From Flavobacterium sp. LC2016-23 (lineage in GTDB: Bacteria; Bacteroidota; Bacteroidia; Flavobacteriales; Flavobacteriaceae), in the NCBI RefSeq assembly GCF_009674775.1, contig NZ_WKKE01000005.1:62001-126000 (forward strand): a DNA stretch of 64,000 nt, written 5' to 3'. Position 1 is the first letter of the stretch. The number at the start of each line of letters is the position of its first letter. The notes beneath the pieces are model-generated. The model ran no database searches and was not told the DNA's origin. It was given only the letters and a program-made list of their open reading frames with translations. Shown in pieces: positions 18,911 to 28,490 of this stretch. The position numbers were made by a program, and so were the translations under genes.

Positions 18911-19937
18911 GTTTTTGATCGTATTGTATTGCCTCTGCCAGAGAAAGCCCTTTTAATTTGAGGCAATAATACCATATTTTTTTTTGTGTTATGATCCTGG
19001 CGAATAATTTATATTTTAATAAAAAGGCCATTTTTGACGATTTTATTTTTTTTAAAACAATCGGTTCCTGAGGAAAAAAGTCATTTGGTTTTATTTCTTG
19101 AAAAGTTTTACGCATCCAGTCTTCTTCGACATTTCCTAAGTGATACGCAAAATTATCTGCTGTGGAAAGTCGCCACATTCCTTTTTTTACTACGGGAAAA
19201 TCCAGTAATTTCCCTTCGGTTTCACCACCCAGCATAAAATCCGAATGTTTCATATCGCTTTTTTCAAAAACTTCTTTTCTGTACGTAGTGATAAAGTGCC
19301 CGGCACCCACAACCGCTTTAAAATCGCTATTAGAAACAGTCAGGTATTTTTGAAGGTGAATATCACTATATATTTTCGGATTCCCAACGCTTGCTGCAAA
19401 GGCTTTTAAGGCCTCAGGATTTTTGACTTTTGTAAAAAAAAGTGATTTCGAAAACAGTAATTCGAACCAAATATTGAAGGTATGATTTTTCAAAGATCTT
19501 GAAGAAGGAGTGGGACAAACTGCTCCTGTTTTTGGAAATTTTTCAAAAATATCATAGCTCTCTTTTTGCCAGTCGTTTAAGAAAAGTACATCGGAATCTG
19601 CAATGGTAATAAAAGGAAAATTATGTCCTGCTATACCTTTTATAATAGAATTAGGTTTTCCGATATTGGTACTATGGATCACTTCCTGAATTTTTCCGTC
19701 TTTCTGAAGCCGGTTGAGGTAATCACTAATTAGAGTATGACTTCCGTTATTGACAACAGTAATATATGTTTTGGGATGAATTGTTTTAAACAGGGATTCA
19801 AGACAATATTCTAAAATCTTAAAACTGTCTTTAAAATAACCTTCCTGATCCGGTATGTACACAGGAATGACAACCTGATGAAAGAATTTAGCTGCTTCTT
19901 TTATCTTATCTTTATTTGGATTGAACCCGATTCGCAT
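18903..19937 (-). CDS. GT-A type glycosyltransferase
   Basis: A 344-residue protein. The first half resembles GT2 enzymes: a strand VIPVYIPDQEG, then LEYCLESLF, ITVVNNGSH and a DxD-like ITIADSDVLFL followed by NDWQ. The middle contains GAGHFITTYRKEVF, similar to acceptor-side loops of family 2 enzymes. The C-terminal third is basic and unrecognised. It is probably a cytoplasmic transferase of the Region D glycan, coupled to the next gene by an 8-base overlap. Confidence 0.75.
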   Translation of the reverse strand: MRIGFNPNKDKIKEAAKFFHQVVIPVYIPDQEGYFKDSFKILEYCLESLFKTIHPKTYITVVNNGSHTLISDYLNRLQKDGKIQEVIHSTNIGKPNSIIKGIAGHNFPFITIADSDVLFLNDWQKESYDIFEKFPKTGAVCPTPSSRSLKNHTFNIWFELLFSKSLFFTKVKNPEALKAFAASVGNPKIYSDIHLQKYLTVSNSDFKAVVGAGHFITTYRKEVFEKSDMKHSDFMLGGETEGKLLDFPVVKKGMWRLSTADNFAYHLGNVEEDWMRKTFQEIKPNDFFPQEPIVLKKIKSSKMAFLLKYKLFARIITQKKIWYYCLKLKGLSLAEAIQYDQKHG

Positions 19938-19963
19938 AGTATAGCTGTATTTTTAAGCGCAAA

Positions 19964-20647
19964 TTATCCCCATGTTATATTTTTCTTTATAATCCTGGCC
20001 GGAATCCCGGCATACAGGGATTTCGGATCTTCCAGATTTTTATTGACTACAGTATTGGCAGCAATTACGGAATTTGAAGGTATTCTGGAGCCCTTTAATA
20101 TTAATGCCCGGCATCCGACCCAGACATTCTCTTCTATAAATATTTCTTCCGGCTGATTGACAACACTACCATTTTCATCCCAAATGGTATGATGATCAGA
20201 ATCCATAATCAGGATATCCCAGGATAACAAACAATTCGTACCAAATTCAATTCCTTTAGAACAAACAATCGAACTTTCGGCAGTGATTGTAAATTTATTT
20301 CCAAAAATTACTTTTGCATTTTTAGCTACACTAATTTTGGCACCTTGCCCAAAACCGGCACTTCCTCTAAAAACAAGCTCTCCCGAGATTTGTAAAATTG
20401 ATCGGGAAAATTTCTCATCAAATATACCGACTTTTCCATAACCTATTTTCACCAAACCGTACCGTAAAGGGCATTCGAACCTGATGCTTCCTTTCAGTTC
20501 ATTAAAAACTACATTTTTGGAAATCAGCACCGGAAACATAATGGCCTCATTAAAGGGAAAATATTTAAAATTAAAATAGATGGTTTTAAAATTTTCCTTC
20601 AGTAAATGTTTGGACAAAAAAATAGTTTTCTTAATAAAATTATTCAT
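19964..20647 (-). CDS. Hexapeptide-repeat acetyltransferase (WcaF/WbbJ-like)
   Basis: A 227-residue left-handed beta-helix protein. Repeats run from about residue 65 (GYGKVGIFDEKFSRSI) through FRGSAGFGQGAKISVAKNA and FGTNCLLSWDILIMD, with the candidate catalytic His in DSDHHTI. It closes with ENVWVGCRALILKG and YAGIPARIIKKN. These enzymes O-acetylate sugars with acetyl-CoA. It is embedded in a row of glycosyltransferases and its start overlaps the upstream GT2 gene by 8 bases, so it probably modifies the same glycan. Confidence 0.82.
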   Translation of the reverse strand: MNNFIKKTIFLSKHLLKENFKTIYFNFKYFPFNEAIMFPVLISKNVVFNELKGSIRFECPLRYGLVKIGYGKVGIFDEKFSRSILQISGELVFRGSAGFGQGAKISVAKNAKVIFGNKFTITAESSIVCSKGIEFGTNCLLSWDILIMDSDHHTIWDENGSVVNQPEEIFIEENVWVGCRALILKGSRIPSNSVIAANTVVNKNLEDPKSLYAGIPARIIKKNITWG

Positions 20648-21515
20648 CTTTTTCAGTAAAACAGTGACACAGACAATAAACAGGTCTGAGATATAAATCG
20701 ATCTTATTTATTTTAACGGGATTTTGAGGGTAAATCTCATTCCACATGCCGGCAGCACTTACCAATAATCTCCTTGCAATTTTATGAAGCAGAAACGGGT
20801 TTTTTATGCCCATTTTTTTAAAATTGAAAAACATTTTTTCGTGAAGGCCTATGTATTTTTTTCGCTGGAGCGAAAGTCTGTCTGCATTATCGTATTCTCT
20901 GTAATAGGCTAATGGTTCATTGATGTAATGCACTTTATGTCTGTAAAACATACGCTGGTAAAAATCAACATCTTCTCCTATTTTTATGCTCTCGTCAAAT
21001 AATAAATCCGGCTGAAATACCGTCTTTCTGATTAAAGGAGTAGGCGATTTAACCACCCAAACTCCTAATGCATTCCAGAAAACATCACCGGAACGTTTAT
21101 GGATTTTATTCTGTGAAGCCCCAAAATATTTTCCTGTTACTTTTCCTTTTTCATCCACGACAGCAACAGAAGAATGCACACAATCAATGGAAGAGTTCTC
21201 TAATAGTACGCTGACCTGCTTTTCAATTTTAGAAGTTTCCCAAAAATCATCATCGTCCAGGAAGGCTATATATGCTCCTTTTGACAACTTAATCCCAAAA
21301 TTTCTTGCTGATGATAACCCTCCGTTTTCTTTGAAATGGTAAATACAATTCGGGAATTCGGCGCAGATTGCTTCCGCATAATTCGAAGAAGATCCGTCAT
21401 CAATTACCAGAATTTCAATATTTTTATAGGATTGACTGACTACAGACTGAATCGCATTTTTAAGATATTCGCTACGGTTGTACGTCGGTATAATAACAGT
21501 TACTAAAGGAGTCAT
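20640..21515 (-). CDS. Glycosyltransferase family 2
   Basis: A 291-residue GT-A enzyme with a textbook layout: VTVIIPTYNRSEYL at the start, EILVIDDGSSS, RNFGIKLSKG, a DxD region AFLDDDDFW, and a later EDVDFYQRM supplying the catalytic acid. It transfers a sugar to a lipid-linked intermediate. It overlaps both neighbours: 4 bases (ATGA) with the GT2 gene upstream and 8 bases with the acetyltransferase gene downstream. Confidence 0.92.
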   Translation of the reverse strand: MTPLVTVIIPTYNRSEYLKNAIQSVVSQSYKNIEILVIDDGSSSNYAEAICAEFPNCIYHFKENGGLSSARNFGIKLSKGAYIAFLDDDDFWETSKIEKQVSVLLENSSIDCVHSSVAVVDEKGKVTGKYFGASQNKIHKRSGDVFWNALGVWVVKSPTPLIRKTVFQPDLLFDESIKIGEDVDFYQRMFYRHKVHYINEPLAYYREYDNADRLSLQRKKYIGLHEKMFFNFKKMGIKNPFLLHKIARRLLVSAAGMWNEIYPQNPVKINKIDLYLRPVYCLCHCFTEKDE

Positions 21516-22435
21516 TTGTTTAAAATTTTTGAAATGATAAACTGAGCTAATTTATAAAAATATAGTCCTCTTAATTTTTTGCCTGACTGAATCTTCTGAA
21601 TACTTGAAATATTTAAAAATTCTTTCTTATTGGTCCGGATATAATTTTTTATATAATGGTCTATAAACTGGCCATACTTTTCCGTTTGCCCGAAATAATT
21701 TAAATATCCGGCTTTTTCATGGTAAACGCTTTCTAATTTATTTTTTTGCAAATAAGACGAGGTTGATCCTTCATGTCTTCTGAAAAAATTTAAGTTCTTA
21801 TTTAAAAAAGCGAAGGAACTGTTTTGTACTAAATAGGACCATAAAAAAATATCGGAACACAATCTGTTCTGAAAAAGTACGGCCGGAATTTCAGTTTCAG
21901 GCTTTCTGAAAACAACGGAGCTTCCATTGGTAATATAAGTATCAAAAGGCATTTGTTTTAAAAAAACTTCCTTGTCTATGATTCTATATTCTCCTTCCGG
22001 TGTATTCAGGTCTTTTGTTCTGTTTGCTGAATCGTAAATTACAGCCCCATTTTCAACATATTTACTACTGCAAAAGGCCAATGAGGCAGTATCATTCACC
22101 TCTAAAATGTTCACTAATTCTTCCAGAAAATTGGGTTCGGAATAATCATCGGTTTCGGCAATCCAGATGTATGGTGTTTTGGCCAGTTCAATTCCTTTTT
22201 GCCAGGAAAAATAGCCACTGCACGAGTTTGATTCATTTACAATAAAATGCCTGACTTTAAAATCCGGATTGCTGTTCAGGAAATCAGTGATGATCTGAAC
22301 ACTATTATCGGTCGATTTATCGTCAATTATAATCGCTTCCCAGTCTTTGTAGGTTTGATTAGAGATACTTTCTAAACGGTCCTTTAAAAACGCAGCGTGA
22401 TTATAACTTGGTAGTATGATGGAAAGCTTTGCCAT
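21512..22435 (-). CDS. Glycosyltransferase family 2
   Basis: A 307-residue GT-A enzyme: LSIILPSYNHAAFL, AIIIDDKSTDNS, and a DxD region WIAETDDYSEP. A QNRLCSDIFLWSYL stretch holds the likely acidic acceptor-side residue. It abuts the upstream GT2 gene without a gap, and its stop overlaps the following start (ATGA). Part of the Region D transferase array; donor unknown. Confidence 0.92.
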   Translation of the reverse strand: MAKLSIILPSYNHAAFLKDRLESISNQTYKDWEAIIIDDKSTDNSVQIITDFLNSNPDFKVRHFIVNESNSCSGYFSWQKGIELAKTPYIWIAETDDYSEPNFLEELVNILEVNDTASLAFCSSKYVENGAVIYDSANRTKDLNTPEGEYRIIDKEVFLKQMPFDTYITNGSSVVFRKPETEIPAVLFQNRLCSDIFLWSYLVQNSSFAFLNKNLNFFRRHEGSTSSYLQKNKLESVYHEKAGYLNYFGQTEKYGQFIDHYIKNYIRTNKKEFLNISSIQKIQSGKKLRGLYFYKLAQFIISKILNK

Positions 22436-23353
22436 TTATTTTGCCTTAAGTCGTACTATTAGTTTAAAAAAAGACCTGGCCGGTTTTAAAAGGCCTATTT
22501 TTTTTAGTCCCTTTTTTATCATTAAACCGGTCTGGTAGCTGTTTGACTTTTTGATTTCATTTAATTTAATCCTGAATTTTTCATTTGAATCGTAACATCT
22601 TGAAATTAGATCAAAAGAAAACCTGTAATATTCGTCGTAACTCAATATTGCTTTAAAAGACTCCAACACCTTTATTTTATTATCGTCAATTCCAAGCGTC
22701 ATCATCCTGCTCGAAGGATTAATTCTGTAAAATGCTAAAGGTTTGTCTATAAAAACGGCTTTATTTGACGCTTTAAAAAGACTGACCCAAACGACCCAAT
22801 CTTCTTGTGCCGACAGATTTTCGGGAAAACGAATGGTTTTAAATAAAGCTGCATCAAAAAAACCGCATTGCATCTGAAGCGAAAAAGAAACATTCCACTG
22901 AAATAAAAAGCCTTCCACATTGAAAAAGGATTCATCCAAAACACAAAATGGCGGTAAGGAAGCCTCCTGGTTGTCAACAATCATTCTGAAATTGGAGATA
23001 ACAATTCTGACATCCTTATTTTCGGGTACTTCTAATTGAAGTAATGATAATTCCAGTTTTGTCTTTTCTAAAATATCATCTGAATCCAAAAATTGGATGA
23101 AAGCTCCTTTCGCCGCTTCAATTCCGAAATTTCTGGTACTGCTGACCCCTCCGTTTTCTTTAAATAAATAAACAAAACGGGAATCTTTGGCCGCAAAGGT
23201 TTTTGCAACTGCTGCAGTATTATCGATACTTCCGTCGTCAATGATTAAACATTCCCAATTGGAGAACGTCTGATTACTGACAGACTCTAGCGCTTCACCC
23301 AGATACTGCCCCTGATTATAGCAGGGAACAATAATAGAAACTAATGGATTCAT
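22436..23353 (-). CDS. Glycosyltransferase family 2
   Basis: A 305-residue GT-A enzyme: VSIIVPCYNQGQYL, CLIIDDGSIDNT, RNFGIEAAKG, a DxD region QFLDSDDILE and an acceptor-side AQEDWVVWVSLF. Its N-terminal half is close to the 20640 enzyme, suggesting a shared origin. The start overlaps the upstream gene's stop by 4 bases (ATGA). Confidence 0.92.
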   Translation of the reverse strand: MNPLVSIIVPCYNQGQYLGEALESVSNQTFSNWECLIIDDGSIDNTAAVAKTFAAKDSRFVYLFKENGGVSSTRNFGIEAAKGAFIQFLDSDDILEKTKLELSLLQLEVPENKDVRIVISNFRMIVDNQEASLPPFCVLDESFFNVEGFLFQWNVSFSLQMQCGFFDAALFKTIRFPENLSAQEDWVVWVSLFKASNKAVFIDKPLAFYRINPSSRMMTLGIDDNKIKVLESFKAILSYDEYYRFSFDLISRCYDSNEKFRIKLNEIKKSNSYQTGLMIKKGLKKIGLLKPARSFFKLIVRLKAK

Positions 23354-24405
23354 TGATTAGTTTTCAATTGATTAAAGAAAAGATCGTATTCTTTGGCAAT
23401 CTTTTCCGGTTGGTATAAATTCTTCTTTTCTGTATATTCTTTCGTCTTAAAGAAGGCTTTTTTTTTGGAATCTAAAACACTTTTAATCACCTCATCGTAA
23501 TTTTTTTTCTCCAGATCTAATAGCGGAAAATCGAAAAAACGAGCCACTTCTGTGAGATTACCCACTTTAGGAATGATCATTGGTTTATCAAAAGTGAGCC
23601 CCAGATATAAATTTCCCGAATTCAGATTTCTGATTCTGGGTATTACAATCAGGGAAGAGTCTTTTATGAGATCAACCATATAATCGTAGTCTAAAAATTT
23701 ATATCCAAAAAAGTATTGATTTTTACGAAGCGGGTAACAATATATTTTTTCAGCAATCCTTTTGTATATTTTTCGGAAACGATACGGAAAATAAGACGGC
23801 CTGTTTACAAATTGAAACATATTCGGAACAATCAGAAATTTATTTTTTAGAGGGATTTTCCTGAAAATTTTTAAAATCAACCTGGCTTCTTCATCAGATC
23901 TGATGGCTCCAATAACTGAAACTATATATTTATCTTCTAAATTTAACTGAAACCTGGCTTTAAAATCTGCCGTTTGGTAGTCTCCCGTAAGACTCTTATA
24001 TAAGGGATGATATATGACGGTGTGTCTGCAATTAACAGAAAAGAGAGTTTTGTATTTTTCTAAAGAATAATTTCCTAAATGAATGATGCCATCGGCATGT
24101 TTTTGAATCAGTTTGAACAAATCGATGAATTGATTCTCTTCGTCGTAGTGCGATTCTATGTCATTTAAAGTGAAAACAATTTTTGAATGCTGTTTCCATA
24201 CTAGTATCGTTTTTTCAAAATCTGTTAATTGTTCTTCTGTTGGAATAACCCAATTAAAGATCGCTTCCGGAAATTGGATATTTACAATTTCGTAAGTGTT
24301 TTTATACTCCTTAAAATCACCAAAAATAAAATTACATGCTGAAAAAAAAATAATTTCATCCAGGTAAATATTTCTATCCTTTAGATGGGGAACAAATACT
24401 TCCAT
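23350..24405 (-). CDS. Putative GT-B glycosyltransferase
   Basis: A 351-residue soluble protein. It has no GT-A DxD pattern. A region VSVIGAIRSDEEARLILKI marks the linker into a second Rossmann domain, followed by NSGNLYLGLTFDKPMIIPKVG, which matches the position of the GT-B donor loop, and the end is rich in lysine. The family is not recognised with certainty. A place among glycosyltransferases with overlapping ends (4 and 25 bases) supports the role. Confidence 0.6.
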   Translation of the reverse strand: MEVFVPHLKDRNIYLDEIIFFSACNFIFGDFKEYKNTYEIVNIQFPEAIFNWVIPTEEQLTDFEKTILVWKQHSKIVFTLNDIESHYDEENQFIDLFKLIQKHADGIIHLGNYSLEKYKTLFSVNCRHTVIYHPLYKSLTGDYQTADFKARFQLNLEDKYIVSVIGAIRSDEEARLILKIFRKIPLKNKFLIVPNMFQFVNRPSYFPYRFRKIYKRIAEKIYCYPLRKNQYFFGYKFLDYDYMVDLIKDSSLIVIPRIRNLNSGNLYLGLTFDKPMIIPKVGNLTEVARFFDFPLLDLEKKNYDEVIKSVLDSKKKAFFKTKEYTEKKNLYQPEKIAKEYDLFFNQLKTNQ

Positions 24406-25322
24406 AAATTTTTAATTTTTTTTCGTTTAATTCTGCTGTAAATAAACTCGATTATAATTATTTCTGTTGATTTAAATTTGAATTTAAAACATTCTTTACT
24501 TAAAAAATTTATTTTAGTGAAGTCAGAAATATTGCCAAAAATATTGATTAGCTGCGAATGAGCATATTGTTTTAGTCTTTTGTTTTCAACCTTAAAATTA
24601 ACCTGTACGAAATACAGGAATAGAAAAAGGCTCTTTACTTTTAGCCTTATGTTTTTTAGATTCGAAGGTTCAGAAGATATATTGATTCCGCTGAGTCTCC
24701 AGTAAACACTTGCCGATTTGATATAATGGATTCCATTATTTTTGCTAAAAACAAGCCAGGTCGCATAATCCGAGAACCAGGCGAGCGGAAAATCTACAAA
24801 GCCCTTATTATCATTATAAATATTTCGGCTAAAGATAAATTCACTTGCGGTGATCGTTTCTTTCATGAGGAGCATCTGATCCAGTAATTGTTCTGCTTTT
24901 TCATGAACTTCATGCTCAAAATTTGTGCCCTGCAATTGTCCGTCCTTGTCTATAATGCTAAGATTAAATCGGATTAAATCGACTTTTTCTTTTTTCAGCT
25001 CTAAGAAAGCATAAAATTCTTCAACTACATTAGTCCCTAAAACATCATCATCTCCTAACAGTATCAGCCATTTTTCTTCTGTTGCAAGTGCAATGCAGCG
25101 TTCCCATTGTCGGGTTAACGAAATACTGCCCAGGTTATCCTCAAAACGATGGTAAACCAAATCAATTTTAGGTCTGTATCGTTCTAATAAAACCGAACAA
25201 TCTTCTGTACTGGCATCATCACCGATATAAACCCTAAAACGCTTATCCGTTTGATTGGCCAGTGATTCTAAGGCAGCCTCAAAAAAAGTAAGTTTGTAAT
25301 ACGGAATTATGATGGCCAGCAT
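24381..25322 (-). CDS. Glycosyltransferase family 2
   Basis: A 313-residue GT-A enzyme: LAIIIPYYKLTFFEAAL, VYIGDDASTEDC, and a DxD region LILLGDDDVLG. Acceptor-side residues follow at FPLAWFSDYATWLVF. The C-terminal ~70 residues are strongly basic. It overlaps the downstream gene by 25 bases and is separated from the upstream one by a single base, so it is part of the same transcript. Confidence 0.9.
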   Translation of the reverse strand: MLAIIIPYYKLTFFEAALESLANQTDKRFRVYIGDDASTEDCSVLLERYRPKIDLVYHRFEDNLGSISLTRQWERCIALATEEKWLILLGDDDVLGTNVVEEFYAFLELKKEKVDLIRFNLSIIDKDGQLQGTNFEHEVHEKAEQLLDQMLLMKETITASEFIFSRNIYNDNKGFVDFPLAWFSDYATWLVFSKNNGIHYIKSASVYWRLSGINISSEPSNLKNIRLKVKSLFLFLYFVQVNFKVENKRLKQYAHSQLINIFGNISDFTKINFLSKECFKFKFKSTEIIIIEFIYSRIKRKKIKNLWKYLFPI

Positions 25323-25323
25323 G

Positions 25324-26175
25324 CTATTTTAAGTTTAGGAATTCTTTCCAAAAAACGGTGTGATATTTATTTTTGGGAGCTATTAAAAATAGTTTAAGCC
25401 AGACTTTTAGGGCAAGGAAAGGCCTTTTATACCTAAAAGACAGGTAAATTATTTTCTTAGCATTTTCAATCTCAAGAACCTTCTGTTCTTCTTTTTGTAT
25501 ATTACCGACTCCAAGAGGCAATATCCTATTATATAAACGATGTATTTTCAAAGTTGATTGTACCCAATCGCCGCTTAGTTGGCCTTCGGATAAATGTTCT
25601 ACTAAAAATTGGTTGGTAACGACAATCTTTTTATTGTTCCGTTTCACATTAAACGAAAGATCTAAATCATAGTTATGGAAACCGCCCAGCTTTTCATTGA
25701 ACAAAAATGCATCAGCTTTACGCATCGCCATAAAAACACCATCAATGGCTACCACTTCTTCTACAGCTTTATCTTTCCAGCCAACCTGCCAATTTTCGAT
25801 TTCCCCGCTAGTAAGATGCTGTCTTATATTGATGATCCTGTTTTCCAGAGGACAATCCCACCAGGCAGAAGGCATTTTGGTTTTTACTGTAGCTCCCGCA
25901 ATACCAATTAGTCCTATTGTTTCGTCAGATTTAAAAATAGTTTCAATCACCTTTCCCCAACCCGGAGTACGGAATACAATATCATCATGAATAAAACACA
26001 GGTAAGCTCCGGAACTTTTTTGGATCCCTAAATTATAAGCTTCAAAAATAGAATAGTTGTTTTCCGAGTTATCGATTACAAGTAACTCACATTCAGAATC
26101 AATTGTATTTTTTATATTCTCCTGAAACTCCCGAGCGATTTGTTTTGTCCGGGAACAAATGATTATTGACAGCAT
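25324..26175 (-). CDS. Glycosyltransferase family 2-like
   Basis: A 283-residue GT-A protein beginning LSIIICSRTKQIA, then ELLVIDNSEN, and a metal-site region CFIHDDIVF followed by PGWGKVIE. GVFMAMRKADAF and GGFHNYDLDLSF mark the acceptor-side segment. The HDD pattern with a tryptophan-rich following block is seen in a subgroup of family 2 enzymes of surface-glycan loci. It abuts the upstream GT2 gene directly. Confidence 0.85.
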   Translation of the reverse strand: MLSIIICSRTKQIAREFQENIKNTIDSECELLVIDNSENNYSIFEAYNLGIQKSSGAYLCFIHDDIVFRTPGWGKVIETIFKSDETIGLIGIAGATVKTKMPSAWWDCPLENRIINIRQHLTSGEIENWQVGWKDKAVEEVVAIDGVFMAMRKADAFLFNEKLGGFHNYDLDLSFNVKRNNKKIVVTNQFLVEHLSEGQLSGDWVQSTLKIHRLYNRILPLGVGNIQKEEQKVLEIENAKKIIYLSFRYKRPFLALKVWLKLFLIAPKNKYHTVFWKEFLNLK

Positions 26176-27126
26176 TTATTTTAGCTTTGAAAGTGTCTTT
26201 TTTATTCTTTTTAAAAACTTCCCGGGATTTTTATAATAAAAACCAAGCCTTTTTATTTTCATGAAAATAAAATGACGGGAAACAAAAGCATCTTTGTAAT
26301 TTGATTCGATCTTTTCCTGATAATAGGACTCCATCATATTGTAATGCTCGGTCACAACCCGTATTTGTTTCTCTAAAATAATTCTCTTAATATTTTCATC
26401 CTTAAGGTATCCAATCATGCAGGAATACATTTTGACGTTATTATTAGCAATATCTAAAGCTGACATTCTGGAAATCACTCCAACGTTAAATCTGTAGACC
26501 GCCATTTTATCTTCTAAATATTTCAGTTTACCATAACCCGCAAGAATAATATAAAGGAAATAATCCCCTATTGGAGATAATCGAAACTCAAAAGGAAGAG
26601 TTCTGAATACATTTCTAAAAACTACAGAAGGCGTGTGGATATAATTCCCAAGTCTTGCTAAAGTTTCTATGGTTTCATGGTTTTCCGGAACCTTTGTAAT
26701 AAAATCATCGTCAATTGTTCCGTCTGGTCTTAAAATTTTTATGGGATGAAAGCACAGGACATAATCCGGATTTGCTTCTAAAAAATCAACCTGTTTTTGT
26801 AGTTTTAACGGGTCTGTCCAATAATCGTCTCCTTCACACAGGGCAATGTATTTTCCCAGGCATTGATTAAAAGCAAAAATACCGTTTTCCTGCATTCCGA
26901 TGTTTGCCTCCTGCCTGAAATATTTGATTCTATGGCCCTGAGAATGGTTTTTGATGATGTCATTAATTATTTCCGGTGTGCTGTCGGGTGAGCAGTCATC
27001 CGCAATAATTAATTCAAAATCAAAATTCGTCTGCTGCATTAAAACTCCTTCTATAGCTTGCTTTATATAAAGTTCATGCTTAAACGTAATCATATTGACT
27101 GAAACAGTCAATTCATTATTTTCCAT
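26176..27126 (-). CDS. Glycosyltransferase family 2
   Basis: A 316-residue GT-A enzyme: VSVNMITFKHELYI, LIIADDCSPDST and the characteristic ALCEGDDYWTDPLKL motif of a large group of O-antigen GT2 enzymes. It is the first transferase downstream of the ABC exporter genes, 56 bases after wzt, a gap in which I see no terminator or promoter. It is expected to act on an early step, but that is inference from position. Confidence 0.92.
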   Translation of the reverse strand: MENNELTVSVNMITFKHELYIKQAIEGVLMQQTNFDFELIIADDCSPDSTPEIINDIIKNHSQGHRIKYFRQEANIGMQENGIFAFNQCLGKYIALCEGDDYWTDPLKLQKQVDFLEANPDYVLCFHPIKILRPDGTIDDDFITKVPENHETIETLARLGNYIHTPSVVFRNVFRTLPFEFRLSPIGDYFLYIILAGYGKLKYLEDKMAVYRFNVGVISRMSALDIANNNVKMYSCMIGYLKDENIKRIILEKQIRVVTEHYNMMESYYQEKIESNYKDAFVSRHFIFMKIKRLGFYYKNPGKFLKRIKKTLSKLK

Positions 27127-27182
27127 TGCTACAAGAGTTAAATTTTATCATAACACAAATTAGACATTCAATAAGACTAAGC

Positions 27183-28457
27183 TTATTTTTCGACTTCATT
27201 TTTCCATTCAAATTGCGGTTTAATGTAGCCCGGTTCCCTGCCCATATACGTTCCTAATTCCCTTCCGGAATCCACAACTGTAAAGGAAATGATATCACTT
27301 TCGGTAAAAAGTAATTGTCTTGAATCTTCAATGATAAAAAGCGATAAAAAATATTGTCCCGATTGAAAAAAAGAGGCCGGAAAATTACAGCTGATGTTGT
27401 TTACTCCGGTTTCCAAAGAAAATGATCCGGCATTCGAAAAGGAAAACATCGCCTCGCCCATTTCATTATATAAATGATAGGTTATATGATAGCGTTCTGC
27501 ATCTTTAACTTTTAAGTCTAATTTCGTGGTAAGGGTGATTATTTCTTTTTCCTGCAGTAGTTCATGCGAAGTTCTGCCGGGATTATTTAAGGAAATTTCA
27601 TTTAGTTTAAAGATGGGAAAATCATGTTCTTTTCCGAACGTTTTTAAATTCATTGCCTCAGGATCGCCCCCAAGATAATAACTTACGGCATTTTCTATAT
27701 CCCCTTCAAAAACTACTTTTCCATGCTCTAGAATAATTCCCTTGTTACATAAGCTCTTTACTGCTGCCATATTATGGCTCACAAACAAAACGGTGCGTCC
27801 CTGTCCTTTCGAAATGTCCTGCATTTTTCCGATAGCTTTCTTTTGGAATTCTGCATCACCTACCGCTAAAACCTCATCAATTACTAAAATTTCAGGTTCC
27901 AGGAAAGCTGCTACCGCAAAAGCCAGGCGAACGGTCATTCCGGAACTGTATCTTTTTACAGGCGTGTCTATATAACGTTCGCAACCGGAGAATTCTATAA
28001 TTTCATCCAGCTTTGAAGCAATTTCTTTTTTGGTCATCCCCAAAATGGCACCATTTAGGAAAATGTTCTCACGACCGGTCATTTCGCCATGGAAACCAGT
28101 ACCCACTTCAAGAAGTGAAGCAATACGTCCACGTGATTTTATACTCCCTGTGGTTGGAGCGGTTACCTTTGATAATATCTTTAGAAGTGTCGATTTTCCT
28201 GCTCCGTTTTTACCGATAATACCCAATACCTGTCCACGCTCCACTTCAAAATTTATATCCTGCAATGCCCAGACATATTCGGAAACTGCTTTGGTAGAAC
28301 GGTCGTTTGTATCCCCAATTTTAAGATAAGGATCTTCTTTTCCGCGCACCTGATGCCACCATCTGTTTAAATCGTGACTTAATGTTCCGGTACCAACCTG
28401 ACCTAAACGATATTGTTTAGAAATATTTTCGGCCTTTAATATGATATCTTTTTCCAA
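27183..28457 (-). CDS. wzt: ABC transporter ATP-binding protein for polysaccharide export (Wzt, with C-terminal glycan-binding domain)
   Basis: A 424-residue protein. The nucleotide-binding domain shows Walker A GKNGAGKST (82-90), the signature YSSGM (170-174), Walker B LVIDEV (191-196) and the H-loop His in FVSHN (225-229). From about residue 270 a beta-rich extension matches the Wzt C-terminal domain, which recognises the finished or capped glycan before transport. It pairs with the permease just upstream. The start appears to be TTG at 28455-28457, since no ATG lies nearby and the protein then begins MEKDIILKAENIS, as in homologues. Confidence 0.93.
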   Translation of the reverse strand: MEKDIILKAENISKQYRLGQVGTGTLSHDLNRWWHQVRGKEDPYLKIGDTNDRSTKAVSEYVWALQDINFEVERGQVLGIIGKNGAGKSTLLKILSKVTAPTTGSIKSRGRIASLLEVGTGFHGEMTGRENIFLNGAILGMTKKEIASKLDEIIEFSGCERYIDTPVKRYSSGMTVRLAFAVAAFLEPEILVIDEVLAVGDAEFQKKAIGKMQDISKGQGRTVLFVSHNMAAVKSLCNKGIILEHGKVVFEGDIENAVSYYLGGDPEAMNLKTFGKEHDFPIFKLNEISLNNPGRTSHELLQEKEIITLTTKLDLKVKDAERYHITYHLYNEMGEAMFSFSNAGSFSLETGVNNISCNFPASFFQSGQYFLSLFIIEDSRQLLFTESDIISFTVVDSGRELGTYMGREPGYIKPQFEWKNEVEK

Positions 28458-28490
28458 TTGAAAAATTATAAGTTTTGTATTTGTAAAAAT

